This document shows, one piece after another, positions 45,201-57,843 of a stretch of DNA of 64,000 nt. Every line of letters starts with the position of its first letter. Positions within the stretch are counted from its first letter, which is position 1. Under the pieces are notes generated by a model that was given only the letters and a program-made list of their open reading frames with translations, made no database searches and was not told the origin of the DNA. The position numbers and the translations under genes are program-made. The DNA is from Pyrrhoderma lamaoense (Eukaryota > Basidiomycota > Agaricomycetes > Hymenochaetales > Hymenochaetaceae), in NCBI GenBank assembly GCA_002794735.1, contig NBAZ01000028.1, positions 1 through 64,000 on the forward strand, given 5' to 3'.

Positions 45201-47353
45201 GTCTTGTTCCTTTTCTTACTTTCGATAAGCTTCATAGCAGTTGATGCCCATATAAATAGACCACCTGCAGCATCCCCCAGGGCATTCATATCACTCTCCC
45301 GTGCCAATCCGGGTCTATATCTAACACACGTCTTTCCTTCAACTCCAAAGCTTGCTTCGAATGTATTTTAGCACATCTTTCTTGGCGTCATCTGAATCGT
45401 GATCTAGATGTTTGTAGCGTACCCCCAAATGCTCTAGTTCCTCAAGTGAAGCGACGCTCTTTTCTGGTCTGCTCGTGATAAGAAAACGATAGTTGGAAGG
45501 CAGCTTCTTCAAATTCTCCTTTATCAGCCTGAGGTATGGTCCATCGAGACTCTTCGCTCCCGCATTCGTCTATCGCATCTAGGACGGTAAGAAATATACC
45601 GCCTGTACCTCATTCTTCGTAAGTGCGTGAAGCGGTTCGTGAATTAAAATCTCGAATGCTCTATCTGGTGTAGCTGTTCCAGTTCATTATCATCAAGTTG
45701 TGCTTTGAATAGCTCGAGCAACCGCCAGATTTGTCTTGCTAGACCGTATGCGATAGTGCGGAATATGAAGAAAGGATCACTCTGTCCTCTCATAAAGTAT
45801 TGGCGTGAACCAAGTTGTTTCAGACGTTCGTATTTCTCTGCAACCGTAGTAGCGACTGTGCTTTTACCAGTCCCTGCATATCCAAGAAGGAAGAATACAT
45901 TAGACGTATTCACGTCTTGTACCCACTCGTCAATCTCTTTCAACAACTCGGTACGCGTCCCTTCACAACATCTTTGACGATCACGTCCCCTCTCATACCT
46001 TGGCTGAAGCTTCTTTTCCAACTCTGTACCAAGTAATTAGTAGTAATTAGTAAACATATGACTACTGAGACTCAATACTTCAAGCTTACCCATTTTAAGT
46101 GACCTAATTTCTACCTCAATAGTTTCCTGTCTTTCAAACGCCAGGCTCAGATCCTTCTCAAGATCTGCTAATGCTATCTCTAGATCATCTATCGCGGTTT
46201 TCTTATTTTGTAAAACCGCACGGGCTAAAGATTTGACCAATCAATACGCGTTACAACACACTTTTACTCAACTTACCAATAAAACTCTTTTGCGCATAGT
46301 CTTGAATAAGAGTATTGCACTGGGTGATGAAGTTGAGGATGTTGGTAATAATCAAGAGTAAGGATTCAGACGGGTTTGCGAAAATGGACGTCTCCTTGAT
46401 GATTAGAAACAGATTCATTAAGTTCTTTACGAGATCTTTCACTCGTTATCGGTTTTGGTCTGAGTAGCAATTATCTACAAGAGCTTAGTTTTCCGTGCGA
46501 TTGAGAACTAGCAACGGACTCACCTTTAGGAAAGCCGTCGTCATACACCATGCTAGTTTTAAATATGGACTTGCCTATTGATTCAGTCAACAAAGAATCA
46601 TAGCTTATTATCAGCACATAATTACTCACATCCGCTATACTGTTGCCAAACTCAACAATGCTGTGATCTTATAGCCTATATTCACTAGTGATTGGCACGT
46701 GTCGCTTTTTGCTGCATTCTTTGCTATGTCGAATATCATGTTGACATTCTCCACAAAGCTATACTCATTGGAAGTATTGATATTGAATAAAATGCGAGCA
46801 AGATTCACAAGGGTTATCTCAGCGTTCTTCGTTTCATCGGATGGTCGAAGACACAAGAAAATCGAGTATTGCGATCCGGACTTTGATTGCAAAGATATGC
46901 ATATATCTTTTACACTCTATTAGCGCTTTGTTGTTGAATACTTGTTTTACACTCACCTTCCCCGTCCTCCCTAATTATCCATCTAAAGAACAGTCCTTAC
47001 TTCCGATTCTGCTATCTTTTAACCCCCCTTCATCAGATTGATAGTAAATCTGGTGTCAGGACTTGAGCAAGTACTTATCCAGGGAGGTGCTATTAGCTTC
47101 GATAATCAAGTCAATCGAATAACTGTGTGTAGCGTACATAGGAAAAGTCTCGTTCCAGTGAGGTGGTAACTCATTGATAGATCTTGTTCTACAGCTCTCG
47201 TTTCATACGAGACTCTCACGTATAGATCTGGTGCCTTTGATCTCCCCGAGAAAGTCACGTCGGATCGTGATACTAGAGGGGATAATTGGTCAGTTAAGGA
47301 TCGATCATATAAATAACTTATATCGAACCTAAAAGAGTATAAAATGATGTCAT
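42274..47353 (-). pseudogene. C2-NACHT-WD40 NLR gene, full length but with many frameshifts
   Basis: Same order as the 26-31 kb copy: start exon at 47353 (MTSFYTLL), C2 (SRSDVTFSGRSKAPDLYVRV), helical region (46900-46090: EITLVNLARILF, KDLVKNLMNLF, RAVLQNKKTAIDDLE), NACHT Walker A GYAGTGKST (~45870), LDDG/ECG Walker B region, WD repeats 1-14 and the tail GWLIGENGNLLMWIPSDLRR. The frame is broken by 1-2 nt indels at about 42650, 42995, 43070 (two extra bases), 43165, 43510, 45000, 45310-45360, 45540-45600, 45670 and in the C2 exon near 47205. Stretches between breaks stay open for up to ~1.1 kb (43355-44494), so decay is recent. Too many lesions to be only sequencing error, though some may be. 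Confidence 0.85.
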
Positions 47354-49236
47354 GGCAGCTACTCTCACTCGCCTTGAGCTGGAGGATAAGCTTTGAGGTT
47401 TAGATGGGAGAGAAAACTCTGTTCGACATATATTTCATGTCTTAAGACTTCTTGACGGAATCATCTAGTGATAATAGATATAGAAATGTCATGATAGTGT
47501 GGGATGTGGTAATCTATCTCAAATAGTAATGAATATGTTGAGGCTGGGCCAGTCATGGGGTTTTCCAGGTGATTGATGAATATAACATGAGCTTCTATCA
47601 GCTCGCTATCTTCATGATCGTAATACATGTATATGGAACCTTAATGTTCGGAGGTACTAGTTATTTTCACTTCTCAAGATAGCACCCCGAGTAGTAATTA
47701 CATGTGGGTGTATAGGTACGAGTATGCTTAGAGCCTTGGGCTCAACTATTCGGCGTATCTACGGATCTTTCTTGTATATACATACTACTATAGCTTAGCG
47801 TATTAGCAAAAACACAGAACACACATACATTCGCGTGGTAAGAGGTAGGGAAAAGAGATGATCATATGTGATGGCTAAGGGGTAAGACATAATACACCTG
47901 TGCGCTCAACTAAAAATCACGAATATACTGGAGTACACATCATTGAAAGTTTCGAGGTTGATCAAGCTCTATACCGTATCCAGGATTCCTATCATCACAC
48001 ACTTTTAGGCCGCCTTCAGCGTATAGAGCGAAGGCAGTGTTTGATATTATTTGATATTTTTGAAGTTTGAAGAACAGGGGAGAGGTGAAAAAAATTGAGA
48101 TGGGAATGATTAGGGGGTTTGAGATCCTCATCGAAGCCACGTTTTATTAGTATCTCTTCTTGATGATATTCATTTATGTAAAATGGGACGTAAGTAAATA
48201 GCAAGTAGATCTCAGGATCCCACGAGGAAGGACTATGAAATATCCGATGTGCATGTATGTACACTGCGAGTGATAGATATGGGGGACCTTGTGATCATAT
48301 TAGAAGCCATACATGATGCGCAGATACGAACTTTTTCATGCCCGCTGGACAAGCTCATGAAATCTCATTTATTTAGATGCACACAAACTGGGATGCAAGC
48401 TCATAGAAATCTGGTTTTCTTTTGAGAACTAGGCGTCTCTTATTTCGCTCTTTTTACTTTTCCGTAGATATAAGTTAAGTAGGGAACCTTGGACAGATGA
48501 TACCCATCTAGATAATTAGAATCTTTATGATTAGGTTAAAGAAGTTTTAAATCTTATTGAAAATAAAAATTAATAAAATTAAAAGTAATACGTATATATA
48601 ATATTCTTGAAGTAATTGAACACAGTTATTCAAGGCTGGTATATCTTAAATATAGTTATCAACACGTCAGGAAATCAAAGATGAGTGATGCATACCATCA
48701 GTCTCTTATATTTCAGATCATTGAACTACGTACGGGATCCAATTCAGAGAGAAGGCGGAGGAGGGTGGGTGATAAAGAAGGTTGAGGTGATGTGAGGAGT
48801 TCTGGCTCATCGTATCTGTTGCTGATAAAAAATATGAACATCTCAAAACTTGCGATTTCCATGATGCATTACTCTCATCTAAATAAATCTGGCCTCAGAA
48901 ATTTTGATTTCAATCTGGTCTGGTGTGAATGCATGTCGGAGACCTTGTGATCATACTAGAAGCTACATATATATCTCAGATACAAAATTCATCTATCTCT
49001 TGTAGTGTATGTACATACACATCAGACATACCGCAGTCCTTCCTTGTGAGATCTTTTATTATTTTCCATTGACTTCCGACTCATATTACATAACTAGCTA
49101 TCATTAAGAAGTGATATCAACAAACGCATGGCCGCCTCGAGGCACCCGTTCGTATGAACTTAAGCTCTCACTCATATCTGAGACAATTTTTTACTCGTAC
49201 CCCCTAGTCTCCAGATCTTAGTTGAGTTCTAAACCA
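47354..49236. other. shared upstream region of two divergent NLR genes
   Basis: About 1.9 kb between the start codons of the minus-strand copy (47353) and the plus-strand copy (49237). No gene-like frame with family similarity; small frames near 47940-48264 are unsupported. AT-rich, with several TATATATA runs (e.g. near 48595 and 48968). It would carry both promoters. Confidence 0.5.
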
Positions 49237-52200
49237 TGCCTATATTTTACACCCTTCGAGGTTAGTTTTCAAGTACTCTATGGTTTTAGCCATCTCTCTA
49301 ATTGTTCCTCCTACTAGTTTCACGTTCCGATTTATCCCTGCCATCTAAAGCAAAAGCTTCAGATATATACGTCAAAATCTCCTTTGGGGATCAGAGCTTC
49401 AGAACGAGATCTGTAGATGATCTACCACTTACGTGGAACGAGACCTTTCCGATGTTTGTTTATCAATCAGTTAAACTCGCATCTGTATGAGAGCTAATTA
49501 TCCTCTGAATAAGCACGTGTGCAGACACTGGGACTAGACTCATGATTGAATTGAAGAGAGAGTCCTTCACTGGGAGTAAACGTAATGGGTATGGGGTATG
49601 CGCCATAAGTGATCTGCTTGTTGAGAGCGAGAATAGTGAAGGTATGCATTACGTAATATCTATCCTCGATTAAACACTGATAATTGACAAGCAGATGTTT
49701 CCATTTCTCTGCATTCAAAGTTCAAATCAGGACATTCAATTTTCTTACGTATTCGACCATCGGATAAAATGAAGAACGCTGAAATCACTCTCATCAATCT
49801 TGCTCGCGCCCTCCTTAACATTCATACCCCTGATCATGACGACTTTGTGGAGAATACCAACGCAATATATGATACGGCAAAGCGCGTAGCAGAGAGCAAG
49901 GCATGCCAATCATTGGTGGAAGTAGGCTATACTATCACTGCCTTTGTTGACTTTGGAAATAATATAGCAGACGCGAGTAACTTCAAATTTAGTGTTGTCC
50001 TTTATTTCCGTGTTGACTAGATCATTCACAGGCAAGCCCATTCCTGAAAGTAGCGTGGTCTATAACATCAGCGTTCTTGAACGTGAGTCTCAATCAAGGG
50101 ACAACGTTATCAAAAATAACATATTCAATTTTAATAGATCATCGCTACCCAGATCAGCACCGACAAAGGGATCAGGGAGCTTGTGAAGAATCTGATGGAC
50201 TTATTCTTGGTTATTAGGGATACATCCATTTTCAATAACCAGTCTGATTCTTTGCGCTTAATCATCATCGATCTCTTCCAGTTTATCACTGAGTTCAGCA
50301 AATTCATACAAGACTATGCACGAAAGAGTTTTATTCGTAAGTTAATAGGAGAGTGTGACCTACCTCGCGTACTGATCGGAGGGTGTTTTTAGTCCGTGCG
50401 GTTTTGCAAAACAAGAGAGCTGTATTTGTTCACCTAGAAACTACGCTAGCAAGTTTGAAGATAGACCTAATATCGGCGTTTGAGAGACAGGGAACTATTG
50501 AAGCGGAAATAAGGGCACTTAGAAAAGGTGAGCTTGAATCCGAAGGCCTAAAACATTGAAAAATTGACAAATTATGCACTATAGACTTGGAATTAAAGCT
50601 CCAGCCGAAGCACGAAAGCGGGGGTAACCGCCAAAGATGCCTAGAAGGGACGCGTACCGGGCTATTGGAAGAGATTGATGATTGGATGCAAGATGTTAAT
50701 ACATCTAATGTGTTCTTTCTTCTTGGTCATGCGGGGACTGGAAAGAGTACGGTCGCTACAACAGTCGCAGAGAAATATGAGACTCTGAAACAACTGGGAT
50801 CGCGTCAATACTTTTTGAGAGGGAAAAGTGATCCTTCCTTCATCTTCCGCACTATCGCATACGGCCTAGCAAGGCAGAACCAAGCACTTGCTCAGATAAT
50901 TAGAACAAAGCTTGACGAAAACGAGCTGGAAACTGCTACACCGGACAGAGCCTTTGAGATCTTGCTGCACGAGCCACTTCATGCACTTGTGAAGAAAGAA
51001 GGTGGGAGCGGTAATATTATCACCGTTCTTGACGCACTAGACGAGTGCGGAAGTGGAGAGCCCCGAGAACCATATATCAGACTGATAAAAGAGAAGTTGA
51101 GACAACTACCACCCAACTATCGCTTTCTTATCACCAGTCGACCGGAAAGAGACGTTTCATCATTCGGGGAGTTAGAGCAACTGGGGGTACGCTACAAATG
51201 GCTAGATCATGATTCAGAAGATGCCAAGAAGGACGTGCGTAACTACATCCAAACCAGGCTTTTAGAATTGAAGGCAAAGCGTGGATCGGAAGTAAACCCA
51301 GACTGGCCACAGGCGAGTGATATGAACGCCCTAGGAAATGCTGCGGGTGGTCTTTTCATATGGGCATCAACTGCTGTGAGGATCATTGAGTACGGACAAG
51401 ACATGGGAGGTGAACTCAAGCGTCTAGTGACTACAAGATCTCTGTCCCTTGAAAGGTTGTACGAAGATGCACTCGCCCATGCTCTGACTTGGAATGAAGC
51501 CACGATAGCGTGCTTTTCGAAAATTTTCTCGCTGATTATGTTCGGTAAAGAACCATTAACGGCCACAGAGATAAGCGGTTTACTAGGGATTGATTGTGGG
51601 AAGATACAGGGTATTCTTAACTCACTACGCTCGATAGTCGCGTTTGAGCCCAAACAACCAGTCCGCTTATATCATACGTCGCTACATGACTATCTGACCT
51701 CGGAAAGGGCGTATGGAAAGGCATGGTTCATTGACGAAGAAAAGGAGAAAGGGTATATCTCGCTGCGGTGCTTCAAATTGATGGAGAGGCTGCGGTTCAA
51801 TATCTGTAATTTAGAGACATCATACAAGTTAAATAAGGATGTACCTGGACTCGAGAGGCGAGTAAAGGACAATATCTCTACGTCACTATTATATGCCTGT
51901 CTCCATTGGGCTTCACATTTGCGGGAGGTCCCATATTCAGAAGATTTATCCAATCAAATCGAGTCTTTTGCGTACGACAGATTACTGTATTGGATCGAAG
52001 CCCTCAGCCTTTCTGGCTCAGTATACGCTTTCCTTTTGCCATCACTCGAGAGTGCCCTTACTTGGATAGGGGTGAGTTGCTCTATGTTAGTTTCTGATAA
52101 TAACTAACGTCTACGTAGGATGGATGCTCACAAATTTTCATATTCTTTCAAGACGCTTACGATCATCTCCTCAGATTCATTGAACCAATTTCTCATTGTA

Positions 52201-53749
52201 CCCCCCATATATACATGTCATTCCTCCCGTTAATGAAAGAGAGCTCCATCTTCGCCAAACACTACGCCAAGCGTGCGAAATCATTAACATATATCGCGCG
52301 TATTGATACCAGGCCACAAATGGCATGTACTATGGAACTAGTTGATGACGATTCCATATATTCTGTCTCATGCTCTCCTGATTTTACCTACCTTGTATCG
52401 GGATTACGGGGTAATGTTCTTAGCATGTGGGATACATGTACTGGTAAACGACTCCACGAATTACAGGGCCATTTGGGCTGTGTTATGAGCGTTGCATACT
52501 CTCCTGATGGACACTATATTGCATCGGGTTCTACAGATAAGACGGTACGGGTATGGAGTACTTTTTCTGGCCCGAGTAGGACACTTGCCGGCCATTCAGA
52601 CACAGTCAATTCTGTCGCATTCTCTGCAGACATGAAATACCTAGCATCAGGTTCTGACGACTTTACCGTCAGGCTATGGAATAGATATAGTTTTGAGCCA
52701 GTCGGGGAACCATTGAAAGGGCATTCGAATTGTGTGAAAAGTATCGTGTTCTCATCCAATTTACGCTACCTTGCTTCAGGATCATCGGATTGCACTATTA
52801 TTGTCTGGGACGTGGAAAAAAGAGTCAAGGCCTTCGACCCATTTAGAGGCCATACAGGCCCAGTCAATTCCCTGTCGTTTTCTCCAACCAGAGATGAAAT
52901 CACATCCGGGTCACAGGATTGCACTGTTCGTGTATGGGATGTGTCGACTGGAAAGGTAGTGGAGACGTTCTCTGGAGACGGTATGAAAGGTGTAAACTCG
53001 GTTGCGTACTCTGATGACGGCAAATATATTTTGTCGGGATCTGCTGATATGATAGTAAGAGTGTGGAATGCGGAAAACAGCGGTATCCCGCCGCAAAGAT
53101 ACGAAGGCCACACGGGCGTTATAAGGTCTGTCTCATCTACTTACAACATGCGTTTTGTTTCTGGGTCAGATGATGGGACGATTAGAGTCTGGGACATGAG
53201 AGGGCTCGAGAGAGTCAAAGAAGGTAGTATATGTGGAATTGCAGTTTCCCCCAAACCGGAAAATATTTTGTCCTCAGCTCCTACGAATACACAGTGAGTG
53301 TGTATGATACGGAGAGCGGAGATTTAGTTAAAGGTCCTTTACATGGACATTGGGCTTGGGTTACGTCAGTTGCGTTCTCATCCGATGAAATCCACTTCGC
53401 TTCGGGTTCAAATGACAGATCGATACGAATATGGAATATGATCGACGACAGAGTTATCACATGCAACGGTCACACTGACTGGGTTCTCTCACTCGCTTTT
53501 TCTCCTGACGGCTCTCGTCTTGCTTCAGGCTCTCGAGACAAGTCAATCCGAATATGGGACGTCAAAGATGGCTCGCTGGCAACAAAACCATTCATTGGGC
53601 ACACGAACAATGTCTACTCAGTTTGTTACTCTCTTGATGGAAGGAAAATTGCCTCCGGATCAGCCGATAGAACTGTCCGTGTTTGGGATGCTTCCAATGG
53701 AGATCTACTTTCTACTTTTGAAGGACACAAAAGTGAGGTCAACTCTATT

Positions 53750-56700
53750 CACCGCGTGTTTGTGTAACTTAGGCCATGTCTACGTAGGTAAATGTAGATT
53801 ATATAGTCAAACCTAGAATGACTATCAACGAATCCTGGGATTACATGTTTGCCCAAGTAGCGCCTGTCATCTACCCGACCGTAGTCTATATCATCTGTAG
53901 TGTGTAGTTCTAGAGGTAGCTCTTGGTTATTCTAGATAATATATATGTTTTTCTTACATGTAGTTACATGTATTCTTATATATATTTTTACTTATATTTA
54001 CATGTATGCCCAGGTTTTACCATGTATGATCTGGTTTATCCGGGTATTTATTTGTAAACTTACATGTATATCTATATAATTCTTACTGGTATTTCTATGT
54101 AAAACCGTAATCAACTTCCCACTTGCTGCATCCCACATGCAGACTTCATTGTCCCATATAATAGAAACGATACGGGTTCCGTCTGGAGAAAATGATAACC
54201 CTCTTAAGTCCTCGTCTCCGCTTTTGATGACTTTAATGACTGCGCTTCGTTGCCTATCCCCAATGTACTCAATATATGCAATTGGATTGGCATACTTCTT
54301 GTAGTGCATTGATACCACAGATTCGTCTCTGGTGAGGGGTAGAAGACTGCAATAGATATGGGGCGTGCTTCTTGAAATGGTTAGTTGACAAGTATTGGAC
54401 GAGTATAATAATCTTAAGTAAAATAGATTTACCTTTCGTGCTTGACATTTTCAAAAGATGCAACTAAGTCGGACGAAGAACCAGGGAAAGTTGAAGAAGC
54501 TCCACGAGAAGGAGTTTGACTCTCATATGCCTGCTGATTTTGTTGTTGGACTGAAGGAGATGCGGAAGACATCCGTTGAGGAGGAACACCGATGGCGGAT
54601 AGCCCTGGCCCTTGTTGATCCGGTGCTTGTAATACTTTGACGCCTGGAGGAAATGGGGTTGCGATGTTGCTATGGGTGGTATAGGTGAAGGTGCGGAAGA
54701 AGTTCTATTTGCCTGCTGTAATTGATGCGGCAAAGGGGAAGGCACAGATGGCTGCTGTGCTTGAGTTGAAGGAGACGGCAAATCTACAGCCAAACTCGTA
54801 GGATGCAGCTCGTTTGTATGTTGCTGATATCTTTCGTTGAGTAATCGATCTTAAGAAGACAAAGGAGAGAGAAATTACAAACATTTGGTAGGGACGCCGA
54901 AGGAGCTACAGGCGAAGGAGTAGACCCTAAAGATAGGTGCGTATTAACGAAAAATACTTGAAGAATATCGCAAGGGGTATACCTGATGGGATAGTTGTTT
55001 GCTGAGGAACCGTATTTGAAGGGGGGACAGCTTCAGAGATTTCAGGAGATTGAACCTGTGAATGAGACGACTCATCTGCTGCAATCCCTGAAGCAGATGC
55101 AGATGACAACAGAGGACTAGGCCCTGATGCCGATGCTTGCGTAAGACTGGGAGAGGATGATGCGACATCATGCACACTTGAGTGGGTAGTCGATGCTGTC
55201 GTTCCTATAGGCGCTGACCCATTACTGATTGAAGCAGATACACTCGTAGAAGTTGGGGTCGAAGTCGAAGGTGCCGAAGCGCCACTAACAGCAGTAGCAT
55301 AGCGAACGGGTAATGCGGCTGGTGGTCGAGGTGGTAAGCCATTCTTTACCACACTGGACATATGAGAATGTACTGGCTTGTCGATATGCATCTCTGAGGA
55401 ATGCAGATAACTCGGGGTTATTGTTCTTTTGTGCGTTAGCCTAGAAAAATAGAGAATTGATATGCAACGCTTACCCCAAGCCATGAGATTGCATACGTCA
55501 ATGCAGTGCCAACATGGTCATCGAACGTATCCGTGAGGCTCAATGCCTCAAACCAAAATAGAAGTTTGTTTAATGCAAATGTCTTCAAGGAATCACCCAG
55601 TTCGGGTGAGTATGACGTATCCTGAATATGATGAGCCCAGTAACAGCATATGTACCTCAGATGCTTTGGAATGTTCCTCTCGATGCGTTTCTGGAGATCA
55701 GAAACCTGCTTATTGAATAAGAAGGATGACTCAAGATTGCAGATATTGAAGCAGAGTCAATATGCCAACGACTCCCTACGCAAGACACCAAATAATCATA
55801 AAATGACGTGTGGTGTATCTTGACTGGCTGACCCGATCCGTATGATACCAACGATCGAAGACAAGAGAGTAGCTCTCTTGTTGTTCTTGGATCAATGTCT
55901 AGGATCCCGTCGATGTCCTCATCCGATAGTGGAGACTTTCCAAAGAAAATGAGCGAAAATACGCTTGAAAAGAGTGTCTGTGTCTCTTCATCCCACTTGA
56001 ACGAACTCTCTAATACAGTCACATATAACTCGTTCAAGTCCGGTGCTCTCGCGTTGTTCACCAATCGATTCAGACGCGCAATGCGTCTTATCTTTCCCTC
56101 AAACACAAACTTGACTGCTGTAGATTCCCAAATGAACAATTCATTTGCAGCCTCTCCAAGTTTCTCCACATTGTCGTCCCATGGCCAGTCACCTGGCAGT
56201 TTCACACTGTTTCTTCACAATCTGAATTCGTGATTGATATAAGTACGGACATCCTTCTTGTTGCCGTTTGTGGCGTCATTCAAATTGATTTTGTATGCTT
56301 TAAGTGACTGCGAGAATGACACAATGTCACTCGGGACGTCCTGTGATAAGGAAACGGAAGTTGGGAGGTAATCCAGTGAGCCCTTCTCCCAAGACGCGGA
56401 GGAGAGCGTGTCTGGTCTGGGATGTTCCGCATTCATCAAGAGCGTCAAGAACAACGAGGACAGTATGTTGTACGTGACTGGTAGAGAGTGGCTCTTTAAC
56501 ATGGATATTGAATTGGGTTTGGAGTGTCAGCGAGGTCAATTCACCACGGCTCTGAGGAAACATGGGCATACCTGTAATTACACTCAAAAAAATATTTACA
56601 GGTCAGTCTAGATGTTAACAGGTAATACATACGCCTTGGTTATTCCAGGCTACCTAGAACATCTAGATAAACCTAGGTTGACAGTTACGTAGGTTTGGCC

Positions 56701-57023
56701 TACAGGTCAACCTAGATATTACCGGCCTAGGTTTACGCATGGCACCTAGGTTACATAGAAATACATAATACAACACGAAACACAATATTATTTACATGTC
56801 GGTCCAGAGTTAAAATTACACAAAAATTCAGGTATACTCAGGTATGCTCATATTTTCTAGATTCATACTATAATACCTAGACAAACATGTTAGCCTAGAT
56901 GTTGTTGATATAGTTGTCTAGGTAATATTTTACATGTTTATTAGATAAACTAGGAATAGATGGGACGACATGTATTCTAGACGAACTATTACGCGTCGCG
57001 TAGAAATTTGTTGACACGCCGTG
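53750..57023. mobile_element. 3274-bp non-autonomous transposon (CACTA-like ends) carrying NLR fragments
   Basis: The left end CACCGCGTGT and the reverse complement of the right end CACGGCGTGT form a 10-bp inverted repeat (9/10). A 3-bp ATT duplication flanks the element (53747-53749, 57024-57026). Removing it with one ATT rejoins GTC AAC TCT ATT GCT TAC TCC, i.e. VNSIAYSPDG, exactly the expected WD-repeat core. Both ends are rich in short subterminal motifs (ACATGTA, CCTAGGTT, TCTAGA). CAC ends, 3-bp duplications and subterminal repeats are features of CACTA/CMC elements. No transposase is visible; the interior is a piece of a foreign NACHT-WD40 gene. The superfamily call is inference. Confidence 0.85.
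53990..56590 (-). pseudogene. captured fragment of a divergent NACHT-WD40 gene inside the transposon
   Basis: Minus-strand order: Walker B region (VLVVLDALDECGTSQTRHAL, then LPPNFRFLITGRPE, 56480-56330), NACHT C-terminal part (WPWDDNVEKLGEAANELFIW, FSLIFFGKSPLSDEDIDGIL, QPVKIHHTSFYDYL, 56205-55800), a long Ser/Thr/Ala/Pro-rich linker (55480-54460), then the first WD repeat (LSFSPDGTRIVSIIWDNEV, 54240-54140). It stops before further repeats and lacks the P-loop and N-terminus. It is clearly from another NLR lineage than the host gene: the low-complexity linker between NACHT and WD is absent from every other copy in the window. Frame changes show it is not a working gene. Confidence 0.8.
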
Positions 57024-57843
57024 ATTGCTTACTCCCCCGATGGACTCTATATCGTCTCTGGATCTTGTGACAACACTGCTCGAGTCTGGAATGCCGAAAC
57101 TGGCTGTGCAGTATACGATGATGTTACATTTCATTCTCACAGTGTGACCTCAGTATGCTTTTCTCCTAATGGAAAGTGGATAATTTCAGGATCAGATGAT
57201 AAAACTATAAATGTATGGGAGGCGTCAAGTGGAGATCTTTTCTTTCAAGCTCCTGTTCCATTACCTGCTATTTCTGTTGCCTCTATCCCCACTCCTGATA
57301 GTAAATATATCAAATTTGCCTCAATTTCTCGTGACGGTGAAACTTATTTTTGGTCCGTAAATATCGAGTCAAAGGGGGGGAAATGGCGTCTTGAAAGTGG
57401 TAAATGGCTTACTGGAAGTAACGGTGAATTACTTATGTGGATGCCCTCAAATATCCGTCGCTTCCTTTCAAATAATTCGCACACGCCGACTTCACGCTTT
57501 GCAACAAAATTACAATTATCAGCTTATCTAGGAGACCAATGGACTAAATGTTTTCCCTCTTGTAACTCGCCTTCATAATGTAACAAATTTTGTCTATACT
57601 GTTATCTGTGTTATAATACTTTTCAATTTTTCTTCTACACCTGTATCACATAAAATTACCAATGATAAATCTGACAGAATTTTGCTCCTTTCGTATGCTA
57701 TTGTTTTATCTAGATTTTCTGTGCTAATTAGAAAAAGATGTAGATTATGACTGCACATTTACCACCAGTTTATCGATTAAGAAGTTTGATGATCAGGGCA
57801 TTTATATCCCCATAATATTCATAATCTGGATTGTTCATTGTAG

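Larger units (their letters stand above)
49237..57578 (+). pseudogene. C2-NACHT-WD40 NLR gene split by a transposon-like insertion
   Basis: Start ATG at 49237 (MPIFYTLR), intron, then C2 (SRSDLSLPSKAKASDIYVKI, RTRSVDDLPLTWNETFPM, later DVSISLHSKFKSG). The helical region runs 49769-50510, with one GC-AG-looking intron near 49975. An unbroken NACHT exon 50587-52070 has Walker A GHAGTGKST (residue ~48 of the exon), Walker B ITVLDALDECG and TSRPERD. WD repeats run from 52360. One base is missing near 53260 (AAACC where the family has AAAACC). WD repeat 12 is cut at 53749 by a 3274-bp insertion and resumes at 57024 (AYSPDGLYIVSGS), ending with repeats 13-14 and the tail (RFATKLQLSAYLGDQW). Apart from these two lesions it is the cleanest full gene here. 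Confidence 0.9.

Noticed and set aside
48016..48264. Overlapping minus-strand frames between the divergent NLR genes
   Set aside because: No domain, no conserved splice context and no paralog; more likely random open frames in AT-rich DNA.
54458..54640. Charged plus-strand frame inside the transposon
   Set aside because: Antisense to the low-complexity linker of the captured NLR fragment; no independent support.
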